From: Flavobacterium noncentrifugens | Lineage (GTDB): Bacteria > Bacteroidota > Bacteroidia > Flavobacteriales > Flavobacteriaceae | DNA length: 64,000 nucleotides | Direction: 5' to 3' | NCBI RefSeq assembly: GCF_900100375.1 | Contig: NZ_FNEZ01000002.1 | Coordinates: 186,001-250,000, forward strand | In this document: in pieces, positions 34,450 to 43,894 of the stretch | Layout of the letters: every line of letters begins with the position of its first letter | How positions within the stretch are numbered: position 1 is the first letter of the stretch | Program-made: the position numbers and the translations under genes | The notes under the pieces: model-generated | Told to the model about the DNA's origin: nothing | The model's database searches: none | The model's input: the letters and a program-made list of their open reading frames with translations, nothing else

Positions 34450-35979
34450 CTAAAATCTTGTTTGTTCTTTCGTTGGGCTGCTAATCACAAACAATCCAAT
34501 CAAAGTGATCAGTCCGTTTACAATGATGAGTTCGTTGTCAAAAACATAACCGCCGAAAAGCGTTTTGGAGTTTTCGCTTAAAAAATACGTCAACGCTGGT
34601 GAAATCAGGCAAATAATCGGAACGAGCTTGTCTTTCACAGAACGGTTCTGAACAAATAATCCAAAACTATACAATCCCAAAAGCGGCCCGTAAGTATAAG
34701 ACGCGATCCTGAAAATCATGCTCACCACAGAGCTGTCATTGATCGCATTAAAAATTACAATCACCACAAACATCAGGAATGAAAATCCAATGTGCACGAA
34801 ATGTCGTGTGCGCACTTGGTTTTTTGCGGTTTGGCGCGACGCATCGGTATCAATCAAAACCGTTTTGTCCATTCCTAGAAAATCCACGCAAAAGGAAGTC
34901 GTTAATGCTGTCAATGCCGAATCAGTCGTGGCAAAAGTCGCAGCGGTCAATCCCAAAAGGAAAACCACACTCGGAATAAAACTCAAATGGTGAAACGCTA
35001 TTTCAGGGAAAAGCAAATCGGTGCGCGGCTTTCCGGTCACAAGATCTGCCGGAACCGAAATTCCGTTTTTGTTCGCATATATGTATAAAAGTGCGCCTAC
35101 GCTCAGGAAGAAAATATTGATTACGACAAAAATCCCGGTAAAGGTAAACATGTTTTTCTGTGCTTCGCCAATGTTCTTGCAGCTCAGGTTTTTCTGCATC
35201 AAATCCTGGTCAAGGCCAACCATGGCGAGCGTGACGAAAATTCCGCCCAGGATCTGCTTCACAAAATGAAACTTGCTTCCAATAAAATCCTCAAAGAAAA
35301 ACACTTTTGAATAATTGCTGTTCTTGACTTCTTCAAACGCGCCAACAAAGCTAAGATCCAAGCTGTCGCAAATGAAATAAATCGTCAGGAAAACCGAAGA
35401 AACGAGGAAAAACGTCTGTAAAGTATCGGTGATGATAATCGTTTTTAATCCGCCGCGGTACGTGTATGCAAAGATCAGCGCAAGCGAACTCAAAACGGTC
35501 ACGGCAAACGGAATTCCGTAAAAGTCAAAAACAAAACGCTGCAAAACGATCACAACCAAGTACAGGCGAAATGCCGATCCGATCGTTCTGCTGATCAGGA
35601 AAATCGTCGCTGCAGTTTTATAAGAATACGTTCCGAGACGGCGTTCGATGTAACCGTAAATCGACGTCAGGTTCATTCTATAATATAAAGGAAGCAAAAT
35701 CGTCGCGATCATGATAAACCCGATCGCATTTCCAAGAACGAACTGGAAATACTTGAATTGCTCGCCGTTTGGGGAACCTACTTCGCCCGGAACAGAAATA
35801 AAAGTTACGCCCGAAAGCGCCGTACCGATCATTCCGAAAGCGACCAAATACCATTTGGAATTTTTATTCGCCTTGAAAAAAGCATCATTGCCGCTGTCTT
35901 TTTTGCTGACCACGTGCGAAATGAAAAACAGGATCCCGAAATAAATGATGATGAGCGATAAAATGGCAATTGGCGTCAT
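34450..35979 (-). CDS. Sodium:solute symporter family (SSS) transporter
   Basis: The 509-residue protein has about 13 membrane segments and SSS family features. These include FFKANKNSKWYLVAFGMIGTALSGVTFISVPGEVG (split: SKWYLVAFGMIGTALSG at about 40-56), YRMNLTSIYGYIERRLG (about 98-114), AFTYRGGL-like IFAYTYRGGLKTIIITD and LLGLTAATFATTDSALTALT (about 342-361). The family imports small solutes with Na+; the substrate is not predictable here. The ATG at 35979 (MTPIAILSLI) was preferred over an upstream TTG at 36003, because a TATTTTTG promoter box lies at 36008-36015. Confidence 0.88.
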   Translation of the reverse strand: MTPIAILSLIIIYFGILFFISHVVSKKDSGNDAFFKANKNSKWYLVAFGMIGTALSGVTFISVPGEVGSPNGEQFKYFQFVLGNAIGFIMIATILLPLYYRMNLTSIYGYIERRLGTYSYKTAATIFLISRTIGSAFRLYLVVIVLQRFVFDFYGIPFAVTVLSSLALIFAYTYRGGLKTIIITDTLQTFFLVSSVFLTIYFICDSLDLSFVGAFEEVKNSNYSKVFFFEDFIGSKFHFVKQILGGIFVTLAMVGLDQDLMQKNLSCKNIGEAQKNMFTFTGIFVVINIFFLSVGALLYIYANKNGISVPADLVTGKPRTDLLFPEIAFHHLSFIPSVVFLLGLTAATFATTDSALTALTTSFCVDFLGMDKTVLIDTDASRQTAKNQVRTRHFVHIGFSFLMFVVIVIFNAINDSSVVSMIFRIASYTYGPLLGLYSFGLFVQNRSVKDKLVPIICLISPALTYFLSENSKTLFGGYVFDNELIIVNGLITLIGLFVISSPTKEQTRF

Positions 35980-36007
35980 GGAAGTGGTTTTATTCGAAGC
36001 CAAAATA

Positions 36008-36015
36008 CAAAAATA
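36008..36015 (-). promoter_or_regulatory. Probable -7 box for the symporter gene
   Basis: Reading leftward the sequence is TATTTTTG, fitting TAnnTTTG, 28 bases before the chosen ATG at 35979. Confidence 0.55.
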
Positions 36016-36030
36016 AATGAGTCAATGCGA

Positions 36031-36150
36031 CAATTAGAAAATTAGAAAATGTGACGATTGGGGGCACAAGCACATATCTGAATTTTCTAATTATAGATTT
36101 TTAATTCTGAGTGATTTGCGAATCGGCAGCATTATCTAATTTTCTAATTA
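36031..36150. repeat. Cluster of CTAATTTTCTAATT-type repeats
   Basis: The motif appears as CAATTAGAAAATTAGAAAAT (36031-36050, reverse sense), AATTTTCTAATTA (36081-36093) and ATCTAATTTTCTAATTA (36134-36150). The outer copies are inverted and could fold together. It lies between the divergent symporter and recR genes; low-complexity AT-rich elements like this recur in flavobacterial intergenic DNA. Confidence 0.6.
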
Positions 36151-36209
36151 CTTCGTCAGTTCGAGTAAAGCCTTGTGTGACCAATTGACTAATTCCTTAC
36201 ATTTACGCC

Positions 36210-36830
36210 ATGGAATTTTCATCTAAATTGTTGGAAAAAGCCGTGCAGGAAATGGCACAGCTTCCCGGTATTGGAAAACGCACGGCGCTTCGGCTGGTCT
36301 TGCATCTGCTGAAGCAGCCCAAAGAGCAAACTGCTTTTTTATCACAGGCTTTAACGGAAATGCGTGAAGACGTCAAATCCTGCCAGAATTGCCACAATAT
36401 TTCAGATGCGGAAGTATGCGAAATTTGCTCGAATGCAAAGCGCGACCATGAAATCATCTGTGTGGTAGAAGACATCCGCGATGTGATGGCCATCGAGAAT
36501 ACGCGTCAGTTTCGCGGGATTTACCATGTGCTGGGCGGGAAAATTTCACCGATTGACGGCATTGGCCCAAGCCAGCTGACGATTGGTTCCTTGGTGGAAA
36601 AAGTAAAATCCGGGAAAATAAATGAGCTGATTTTTGCGCTGAGCTCCACCATGGAAGGCGATACGACTAATTTTTACATATACCGGCAAATTAAAGATTA
36701 TCCGGTGATCACTTCGACAATTGCCCGTGGAATTGCTGTTGGTGATGAACTCGAATATGCCGATGAAGTCACGTTGGGGCGCAGTATTTTACAGCGAATT
36801 CCATTCGAAAATTCGTTCAAAAACAATTAA
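36210..36830 (+). CDS. recR: Recombination mediator protein RecR
   Basis: RecR works with RecO and RecF to load RecA on gapped DNA. The 206-residue protein has a helix-hairpin-helix start ([20 protein letters not shown], about 13-32), a zinc site [16 protein letters not shown] (about 57-72) and a Toprim domain ([15 protein letters not shown] at about 79-93; [16 protein letters not shown]). Its last part, [24 protein letters not shown], is typical. It is transcribed away from the symporter and precedes the polysaccharide locus. Confidence 0.96.
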   Translation: MEFSSKLLEKAVQEMAQLPGIGKRTALRLVLHLLKQPKEQTAFLSQALTEMREDVKSCQNCHNISDAEVCEICSNAKRDHEIICVVEDIRDVMAIENTRQFRGIYHVLGGKISPIDGIGPSQLTIGSLVEKVKSGKINELIFALSSTMEGDTTNFYIYRQIKDYPVITSTIARGIAVGDELEYADEVTLGRSILQRIPFENSFKNN

Positions 36831-36873
36831 CTCAAATTATACGCGTTCTTTTTTGTAATTATAAATGAAAAAC

Positions 36874-36881
36874 TATCTTTG
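36874..36881 (+). promoter_or_regulatory. Probable promoter of the polysaccharide locus (-7 box)
   Basis: TATCTTTG fits TAnnTTTG, with TTG at 36853-36855 as a -33 element (18-base spacer, one short of the usual 19-21). It lies 23 bases before the ATG at 36904 and after an earlier in-frame ATG at 36865, which is therefore not the start. Confidence 0.7.
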
Positions 36882-36903
36882 TTCGCTAAATTTTTCCAAG
36901 AAA

Positions 36904-37692
36904 ATGAATAAATCATTATTGTTTTTACTAGCGGTTGCCAGCTTGTTGTTTGCATCATGCGTTCCGCTTAAAGACCTGACTTATCTTCAAAAAAAAGACC
37001 CTTCAGATACTGAAAATGTTATAAATCCGGTGAATGTAAAACCTTACCGCTTACAAACGAATGATGTGTTAAGCATAGAGATCAAGGCAAATGACCCGAA
37101 ATTGGTTTCCATTTTTTCTGTTTCCGGAACAGGGCAATCGGCAAAATCTGAAGCCGGGCTTTATTTTGACGGCTTTACGGTTGACGATCATGGCAACATC
37201 AGGATGCCGGTTTTAGGAGAGATCAACGTGCTTGGATTTACCCTCGATGAAGTAAGGCTCGATGTTGAAAAAAGGCTGCTTTCGGAATATTTCAATAAAG
37301 AGGCTGATATTTTTGTGAACGTAAAATTGGCCGGGCTGCGCTATACCATCAATGGTGAAATTGGTTCCCCAGGCTCAAAAGTACTGTATCAGGAAAAAGT
37401 GACCATTATGGAGGCGATTGCAAATTCTGGCGATATTACCATTACCGGCGACAGGAAAGCAGTAACGATCATCAGGCAATTTCCACAAGGTACGGAAATG
37501 CATGATATAGATCTGACCGATGTGAAAGTCATGCAGTCTCCTTATTATTACGTCAAGCCGAACGATTATATTTATGTAAAGGCATTGCCTCAAAAAACCT
37601 GGGGTACCGGAAAAACAGGTATAGAATCATTAACCACGGTCATTACGCTGCTGTCGCTGGTGACTACAACTTACTTACTTTTAACGAGATAA
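36904..37692 (+). CDS. Polysaccharide export outer-membrane lipoprotein (Wza type)
   Basis: The 262-residue protein has a lipoprotein signal (MNKSLLFLLAVASLLFASC, lipid Cys19). A polysaccharide export (PES) domain follows: YRLQTNDVLSIEIKANDPK (about 45-63) and GFTVDDHGNIRMPVLGEINV (about 98-117). A SLBB domain comes next (YTINGEIGSPGSKVLYQEKVTIMEAIANSGDI at about 145-176). The end has a hydrophobic segment (LTTVITLLSLVTTTYLLL). It forms the outer-membrane channel of Wzc-dependent export. First gene of the locus, nine bases before the kinase gene. Confidence 0.93.
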   Translation: MNKSLLFLLAVASLLFASCVPLKDLTYLQKKDPSDTENVINPVNVKPYRLQTNDVLSIEIKANDPKLVSIFSVSGTGQSAKSEAGLYFDGFTVDDHGNIRMPVLGEINVLGFTLDEVRLDVEKRLLSEYFNKEADIFVNVKLAGLRYTINGEIGSPGSKVLYQEKVTIMEAIANSGDITITGDRKAVTIIRQFPQGTEMHDIDLTDVKVMQSPYYYVKPNDYIYVKALPQKTWGTGKTGIESLTTVITLLSLVTTTYLLLTR

Positions 37693-37701
37693 TTTACAGG
37701 C

Positions 37702-40167
37702 ATGATCGATACTAAAGATTTTTCATTTCTTGAAAACCAGAAAAACTTTGATTTTAAAGGGTTTCTGATAAAAATTGCCAGTTACTGGAAATGGTTTGTC
37801 GTGAGCATGATCATTGCCTTCACGATCGCACGCCAGGTGAATATCAGAAAGGAAAAAATATACGCTATGGAAACGATGATAGCGGTAAAAGAAGAGAACA
37901 ACCCTTTCTTCACATCGAACACCAGCCTGGTTTTTAACTGGGGAGGAACTTCTGACCAGGTTCAGAATATTTCCACTACACTAAAATCAAGGAGCCACAA
38001 CGAACTTGTGGTCAAGCAACTGAAATTTTATGTCGATTACCTGGTCAAAGGAAAATACAATTACACAGATGTTTACGGAAGAACACCGTTTAACCTGGTT
38101 ATTGACGAAAGCAAACCGCAGCTTGCTGCCAATCTGATCGGTATCAAATTCATAAGCCCGATGGTTTATGAGCTCAGGATCAATTTCGACGGCGGTTCGG
38201 CACCAACGATTCGCTATTCAGATAATACTCCAGAAAAGGTTAGCGTCGCGCCGGGTGAATTTATAAAAAGATATAAAGTTGGTGAGCAGGTTTCGCTTCC
38301 GTTTTTAAACTTAAAGCTTGAAATTAATCCTGAGCCGGGAATGTATACCGGAGGAGAGTATTTTATAAGGTTTAATAATTTTGACCAGACGGTATTGAGA
38401 TACCAGGGCATAGGCGTTGGTTTTGATGCCAGGGCCGCTTCGATCATTACATTGTCTTTGTCGGGTTCAAATAAAAACCGCTTGGTCGATTACCTTAATT
38501 CAACCGTAAAGGTGCTGATCAAGTCACAATTGGATCGCAAAAACCAATTTGCGACCAATACCATTGCGTTCATAGACAGTACATTAACGGTCATGGGCAA
38601 CCAGCTTAAAGAAACCGGAAACGAACTTAAAAACTTCAACCGCAACAACAATATCATCGAGATTGAAGGTGGCGGAGTAGCGGTAAACAGTAAATTATCG
38701 GGCTATGATGTGGATAAAGACCTGATCCTTAGAAAAATAGCCTACTACAATACCTTAAGGTCATACCTTAGAAACAGCAAGGATTATTCTAAGCTTCCAG
38801 CACCTACAGTTGCGGGAATCGACGATCCAAACGTCTTGAGCAATGTTGCCAAACTCATCGGGCTTTCTACGCAAAGGTCTGAACTGGCCTATTCTGTAAA
38901 GAGCGAGAAAATTTTCAGGGAATTCGACAACCAAATGGAAGCCGTGAAGAAGGTTTTGCTTGAAAACATCAACTCTGCCGGAAATTCACTGCAGTACGAT
39001 TTGTCATTGATTACCAATAAAATTGCGCAGGCTGAAGGCGAAATCAGGAAACTTCCGGAAGACAAACAGGAATACATGAAAATCCTTAGGAAATATGACC
39101 TGAGCGACAATGTTTACAACAGTTTCCTCCAGAAAAGAAGCGAGGCAGAAATTGTAAAGGCAGCCAATCTTTCGGATATTCATTTTATCGATCCTGCGAA
39201 AGACATCGGCGGCGGGCTTATCGGGCCAAATACAAGGGTCAACTATGTCACGGCATTTTTCCTGGGCCTTTTGATCCCGATGATTTTGGTATTCGCTATT
39301 TTCTTTGTTGAAAATGCGATCCTCAGTGCTGAAGATATCCAGAAACTCACAAAAATCCCACTCATCGGGGTTATCGGAAAAAAACATACCACGTCGAACC
39401 TTTCTGTTTACGAAAAACCAAAATCAGCTTTATCGGAAGCATTTCGCGCCATCCGATCCTCGCTGCAGTTTATGTATAAGAAAAAGTCGATTGACGGTTC
39501 AAAAACCCTGATGCTGACTTCTTCGATCAGTGGGGAAGGAAAAACATTCTGTTCGATAAACATCGCAACCGTATTTGCATTGAGCGATAAAAAAACGGTG
39601 ATCGTCGGACTCGATTTGCGCAAGCCAAAAATCTTTGACGATTTCAATATTACGAACGATATCGGGGTCGTGAACTTTTTGATCGGCCAAAAAAGCATCG
39701 ATGAAATTATCCAGAAAACGCACATCCCGCATTTGGATGTTGTGACCTCAGGGCCTATTCCGCCAAATCCTTCTGAGTTGATCATTGGCGATGCGATGAA
39801 GGAATTTATGGCCGAATTAAAGTCGAAATACGATTACATTATTCTCGATACGCCGCCGGTAGGACTGGTTTCCGATGCAGTAGAATTGGCCGAGTTTGTC
39901 GACATTACGCTCTACATCATGAGGCAGAATTATACCAAAAAAGATATGATTTCCTTACTGAACAGCCGCGTCCAGAGCGGGGAATTGAAAAATGTAAGCA
40001 TCATCTTCAACGGTTTTGAAAACAAGGCCAAATACGGAACATCTTACGGTTATGGTTATGGTTACGGCTACGGCTACGGAAACTATTCAAATGGTTACCA
40101 TGAGAATGACAAGCCACAATCGTTCCTGCAAAAATTGTATGCAAAAATTTTCGGAAGCAAACTTTAA
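37702..40167 (+). CDS. Polysaccharide co-polymerase / tyrosine autokinase (Wzc type)
   Basis: The 821-residue inner-membrane protein has two membrane segments (about 30-47 and 512-533) with a periplasmic Wzz-like coiled region between. A BY-kinase domain follows: ALSEAFRAIRSSLQFM, Walker A SSISGEGKTFCSINIA (about 605-620), Walker A' VIVGLDLRKPKI and Walker B YIILDTPPVG (about 708-717). A tyrosine cluster near the C-terminus (SYGYGYGYGYGYGNYSNGY, about 779-797) is the autophosphorylation tail. It controls chain length and export together with the upstream Wza-like protein. Confidence 0.93.
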   Translation: MIDTKDFSFLENQKNFDFKGFLIKIASYWKWFVVSMIIAFTIARQVNIRKEKIYAMETMIAVKEENNPFFTSNTSLVFNWGGTSDQVQNISTTLKSRSHNELVVKQLKFYVDYLVKGKYNYTDVYGRTPFNLVIDESKPQLAANLIGIKFISPMVYELRINFDGGSAPTIRYSDNTPEKVSVAPGEFIKRYKVGEQVSLPFLNLKLEINPEPGMYTGGEYFIRFNNFDQTVLRYQGIGVGFDARAASIITLSLSGSNKNRLVDYLNSTVKVLIKSQLDRKNQFATNTIAFIDSTLTVMGNQLKETGNELKNFNRNNNIIEIEGGGVAVNSKLSGYDVDKDLILRKIAYYNTLRSYLRNSKDYSKLPAPTVAGIDDPNVLSNVAKLIGLSTQRSELAYSVKSEKIFREFDNQMEAVKKVLLENINSAGNSLQYDLSLITNKIAQAEGEIRKLPEDKQEYMKILRKYDLSDNVYNSFLQKRSEAEIVKAANLSDIHFIDPAKDIGGGLIGPNTRVNYVTAFFLGLLIPMILVFAIFFVENAILSAEDIQKLTKIPLIGVIGKKHTTSNLSVYEKPKSALSEAFRAIRSSLQFMYKKKSIDGSKTLMLTSSISGEGKTFCSINIATVFALSDKKTVIVGLDLRKPKIFDDFNITNDIGVVNFLIGQKSIDEIIQKTHIPHLDVVTSGPIPPNPSELIIGDAMKEFMAELKSKYDYIILDTPPVGLVSDAVELAEFVDITLYIMRQNYTKKDMISLLNSRVQSGELKNVSIIFNGFENKAKYGTSYGYGYGYGYGYGNYSNGYHENDKPQSFLQKLYAKIFGSKL

Positions 40168-40176
40168 AGGCATTTA

Positions 40177-41160
40177 ATGAAAAGCAACGGCAACAGTACG
40201 ATTTTAATTACCGGAGGTGCAGGCTTCATCGGCTCCAATCTTTGTGAGTACTTTTTGTCGGAAGGCTATAAAGTAACCTGCCTCGATAATTTTTCTACAG
40301 GCTACAGGCACAATCTGGAAGGGTTTGCCAATGATCCAAATTTTACATTGATCGAAGGCGATATCCGGAATTTATCCGATTGCCAGAAAGCTGCTGCAAA
40401 CGCCGATTATGTGCTGCATCAGGCTGCGCTGGGCTCAGTGCCGCGTTCGATTAAAGACCCGATTACGAGCAACGACGTCAACGTTTCCGGATTTTTGAAT
40501 ATGCTCGTTGCCAGCCATGATGCTGGGGTAAAACGCTTTGTTTACGCCGCGAGTTCCTCTGTTTACGGAGATTCTGAAGCTTTGCCGAAAACAGAAGACC
40601 ACATTGGAAGCCCGCTTTCGCCATACGCCATTACAAAATATGTCAATGAAATGTATGCCCAGATTTTTAGCAGTTCCTACGGACTCGAAACCATCGGCTT
40701 GCGTTATTTCAATGTGTTTGGAAGAAAACAGGATCCAAATGGCGCTTATGCAGCGGTGATCCCTAAATTCGTGATGCAGCTAATGCAGCACGAAAGCCCG
40801 GTAATCAATGGTGACGGAAATTTTTCACGCGATTTTACATACATCGACAATGTCATCCTGATGAATGAGCTGGCGATGACCACACAAAATCCGGACGCCA
40901 TCAATACGGTTTACAATACGGCTTACGGCGATCGCAACACACTTAACGATCTGGTGGGTTATTTAAAAACATACCTTTCTAAGTTTGATGAAAAAATTGC
41001 TGAAGTTCCGGTAACTTACGGGCCGCAAAGGGCAGGCGACATTCCGCATTCGCTGGCAAGTATTGATAAAGCTACAGCATTGTTGGATTACCACCCGAAA
41101 TTTTCGATCAAGGACGGACTCAAAGAAGCCGTAAAATGGTACTGGAACAATTTGAAATAA
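40177..41160 (+). CDS. UDP-GlcNAc/GalNAc C4-epimerase (TviC/WbpP type)
   Basis: The 327-residue SDR has the NAD motif TGGAGFIGSNLCEYFL (about 12-27) and the YxxxK pair in SPYAITKYVNEMYAQIF (Tyr/Lys about 152-156). LGSVPRSIKDP and YFNVFGRKQDPNGAYAAVIP are hallmarks of the WbpP/TviC subgroup, which epimerises UDP-GlcNAc or UDP-GlcNAcA. With the TviB-like dehydrogenase two genes later it would give UDP-GalNAcA. It starts nine bases after the kinase gene. Confidence 0.85.
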   Translation: MKSNGNSTILITGGAGFIGSNLCEYFLSEGYKVTCLDNFSTGYRHNLEGFANDPNFTLIEGDIRNLSDCQKAAANADYVLHQAALGSVPRSIKDPITSNDVNVSGFLNMLVASHDAGVKRFVYAASSSVYGDSEALPKTEDHIGSPLSPYAITKYVNEMYAQIFSSSYGLETIGLRYFNVFGRKQDPNGAYAAVIPKFVMQLMQHESPVINGDGNFSRDFTYIDNVILMNELAMTTQNPDAINTVYNTAYGDRNTLNDLVGYLKTYLSKFDEKIAEVPVTYGPQRAGDIPHSLASIDKATALLDYHPKFSIKDGLKEAVKWYWNNLK

Positions 41161-41181
41161 GGATATTGAAATTATTATAAA

Positions 41182-42576
41182 ATGAAAATCACAAAAATTT
41201 GTTGTATCGGAGCGGGTTATGTTGGTGGCCCAACCATGGCTGTCATCGCGCAAAAATGCCCTGATATACAGGTTACAGTTGTCGATTTAAATGAAGACAG
41301 GATCAGCAGATGGAACGATCCTGATATCAATAACATCCCGATTTACGAACCTGGCCTTGGCGAAATCGTAGCTGAAGCTAGGGGAAGAAATTTATTTTTT
41401 TCTACAGATGTTGAAAAGGCCATTTACGAAGCCCAGATGATTTTTATTTCGGTGAATACCCCAACGAAAACATACGGCACAGGCAAAGGCATGGCAGCCG
41501 ATTTAAAATACATCGAACTTTGCGCACGTCAGATTGCCCACATTGCAAAAGACGATAAGATCGTAGTCGAAAAATCGACATTGCCGGTGCGCACCGCCGA
41601 AGCGATCAAAAGCATACTTGACAATACCGGGAATGGCGTGCAGTTCCAGATTCTTTCAAACCCGGAATTTCTTGCCGAAGGAACGGCTGTACCTGATTTA
41701 ATCCAGCCCGACCGCGTATTGATCGGCGGAGACAACCATTCGCCGGAAGGCCAAAATGCCATCAATGCTTTGGTTGATATTTATGCGAATTGGGTCAGCA
41801 AAGACCGCATTCTGACTACAAATGTCTGGTCGTCTGAATTGTCAAAACTAACTGCAAACGCTTTTCTGGCACAACGCGTCTCTTCCATAAATGCAATGTC
41901 TGAGTTGTGTGAAAAAACAGGTGCCGATATCAATGAAGTCGCGAAAGCCATCGGAATGGACAGCCGCATTGGATCCAAATTCCTGAAAGCATCCGTAGGT
42001 TTTGGAGGTTCTTGTTTTCAGAAAGACATTTTAAACCTGGTTTACATCTCAAAATCCTTCGGGCTTAATGAAGTTGCCGATTACTGGGAACAGGTCATTA
42101 TTATGAACGACCATCAGAAAAAACGCTTTTCGAACAACATCGTCCAAACGCTTTACAACACGGTTTCAGATAAGAAAATCGCGTTTTTAGGCTGGGCTTT
42201 TAAAAAGGACACAAACGATACTCGCGAATCATCGGCGATTTACATAGCAAATGAACTGATCAACGAACAGGCGAAGATCGCGGTCTATGATCCGAAAGTT
42301 TCCGAAAAACAGGTGCTTTCAGATCTGGATTATCTTGAAACGCGCAGCCCGGAACACAACAGGGAAAACACGACTGCTTTTAAAAATCCATATGAAGCCT
42401 GCAAAGACGCGCATGCGATTGCAATCCTGACCGAGTGGGATGAGTTTACAACATACGACTGGAAAAAAATTTATGATAATATGCAAAAGCCGGCATTTAT
42501 TTTTGACGGCAGGAATTTGTTGAATGGAAAAGCACTGGCCGAAATCGGTTTTGTTTACCAGGCAATAGGTTCCTAA
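41182..42576 (+). CDS. ugd: UDP-glucose 6-dehydrogenase
   Basis: The 464-residue enzyme oxidises UDP-glucose twice to UDP-glucuronate. It is of the longer, eukaryote-like UGDH form: [21 protein letters not shown] (about 4-24), [25 protein letters not shown] and [10 protein letters not shown]. The catalytic cysteine is in [19 protein letters not shown] (Cys about 279), and [15 protein letters not shown] follows. It supplies uronic acid to the polymer and makes it acidic. Neighbours are the epimerase (21 bases before) and a second dehydrogenase (17 bases after). Confidence 0.93.
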   Translation: MKITKICCIGAGYVGGPTMAVIAQKCPDIQVTVVDLNEDRISRWNDPDINNIPIYEPGLGEIVAEARGRNLFFSTDVEKAIYEAQMIFISVNTPTKTYGTGKGMAADLKYIELCARQIAHIAKDDKIVVEKSTLPVRTAEAIKSILDNTGNGVQFQILSNPEFLAEGTAVPDLIQPDRVLIGGDNHSPEGQNAINALVDIYANWVSKDRILTTNVWSSELSKLTANAFLAQRVSSINAMSELCEKTGADINEVAKAIGMDSRIGSKFLKASVGFGGSCFQKDILNLVYISKSFGLNEVADYWEQVIIMNDHQKKRFSNNIVQTLYNTVSDKKIAFLGWAFKKDTNDTRESSAIYIANELINEQAKIAVYDPKVSEKQVLSDLDYLETRSPEHNRENTTAFKNPYEACKDAHAIAILTEWDEFTTYDWKKIYDNMQKPAFIFDGRNLLNGKALAEIGFVYQAIGS

Positions 42577-42593
42577 TTAATACAACGACTAAT

Positions 42594-43874
42594 ATGAGCA
42601 TTAAACTTGCAGTTATCGGATTGGGTTATGTAGGCTTGCCATTGGCGCGGCTTTTCGCTACAAAATATAATGTAGTGGGATTCGATATCAACGAAGGCAG
42701 AATCAAAGAATTGACTTCGGGCAGCGACAGCACGCTTGAGATCACCGATGCCGATTTAAAAGCAGTATTGCTGACAGATGCTTCGGGATCAGAAAACGGT
42801 CTTTTCTGCAGCAACCAATTGGCTGACATTTCAAACTGCAACCATTATATTGTTACCGTTCCGACGCCAGTCGATAAAAACAACCGACCAGACCTGACGC
42901 CTTTATACAAATCGAGTGAAACGGTTGGAAAAGTGCTTAAAAAAGGCGACATCGTCATCTACGAATCGACTGTATATCCAGGAGTGACCGAAGACGAATG
43001 CGTGCCGGTCCTGGAACGCATCAGCGGATTGAAATTTAATGAAGATTTCTTCGTTGGTTATTCGCCTGAACGCATCAATCCAGGAGATAAAGAGCATACG
43101 GTAGAAAAAATACTAAAGGTCACAGCGGGTTCCACACCAGAAATAGGCATCAAAGTCAACGACCTTTACAAATCGGTCATTACAGCAGGAACGCATCTTG
43201 CACCATCGATAAAAGTGGCAGAAGCAGCAAAGGTCATCGAAAATTCACAACGCGACATCAACATTGCTTTTGTGAATGAATTGGCTAAAATTTTCAACAT
43301 TCTGGAAATCGATACGCATGCTGTTCTGGAAGCTGCTGGTACAAAATGGAATTTCCTCCCGTTTAAGCCGGGGCTTGTTGGCGGACACTGCATCGGAGTC
43401 GATCCGTATTATCTGGCACAAAAAGCGCAGGAAATGGGGTATCATCCCGAAATTATATTGGCCGGAAGGCGGTTAAACGACAGCATGGGCGAATATGTCG
43501 CTTCACAGGTTGTGAAACTGATGATTAAAAAAGGCATTAAAGTCAACGGTTCCGATATTTTGATGCTCGGAATTACATTCAAGGAAAACTGCCCCGATGT
43601 CAGGAATACGAAAATCGTAGATGTCATCCGCGCCTTGAAAGATTATGAGGTCAACATGACGATTTATGATCCGTGGGCGAATGTTGGTGAAGTAATGAAA
43701 GAATACGGTTTAAAAACCATCAATACCATTCCGGAAGAAAAATACGATGCGATCATTCTGGGCGTCGCACACAAGGAATTCCTTGGTATGGACTTACAAA
43801 AACTCAAAAAAGAAAAGTCGATCCTATATGATGTAAAAGGCGTTTTAGGAACTGAAGTCGACGGAAATTTATAA
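42594..43874 (+). CDS. Nucleotide-sugar dehydrogenase (TviB/WbpO type, UDP-HexNAc 6-dehydrogenase)
   Basis: The 426-residue protein has the UDPG/MGDH layout: [20 protein letters not shown] (about 9-28), [16 protein letters not shown] (about 90-105), [18 protein letters not shown], and the catalytic cysteine in [18 protein letters not shown] (about 256-273). [15 protein letters not shown] follows. It is closer to TviB/WbpO than to the UDP-glucose enzyme upstream, so UDP-GlcNAc or UDP-GalNAc is the likely substrate. With WecB in the locus, a UDP-ManNAc role cannot be excluded. Confidence 0.87.
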   Translation: MSIKLAVIGLGYVGLPLARLFATKYNVVGFDINEGRIKELTSGSDSTLEITDADLKAVLLTDASGSENGLFCSNQLADISNCNHYIVTVPTPVDKNNRPDLTPLYKSSETVGKVLKKGDIVIYESTVYPGVTEDECVPVLERISGLKFNEDFFVGYSPERINPGDKEHTVEKILKVTAGSTPEIGIKVNDLYKSVITAGTHLAPSIKVAEAAKVIENSQRDINIAFVNELAKIFNILEIDTHAVLEAAGTKWNFLPFKPGLVGGHCIGVDPYYLAQKAQEMGYHPEIILAGRRLNDSMGEYVASQVVKLMIKKGIKVNGSDILMLGITFKENCPDVRNTKIVDVIRALKDYEVNMTIYDPWANVGEVMKEYGLKTINTIPEEKYDAIILGVAHKEFLGMDLQKLKKEKSILYDVKGVLGTEVDGNL

Positions 43875-43894
43875 ACCATTTTGATTGCCAAATT

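Noticed and set aside
40045..40110. Tandem DNA repeat near the end of the kinase gene
   Set aside because: It is explained by the Gly-Tyr codons of the autokinase tail rather than by an independent repeat element.
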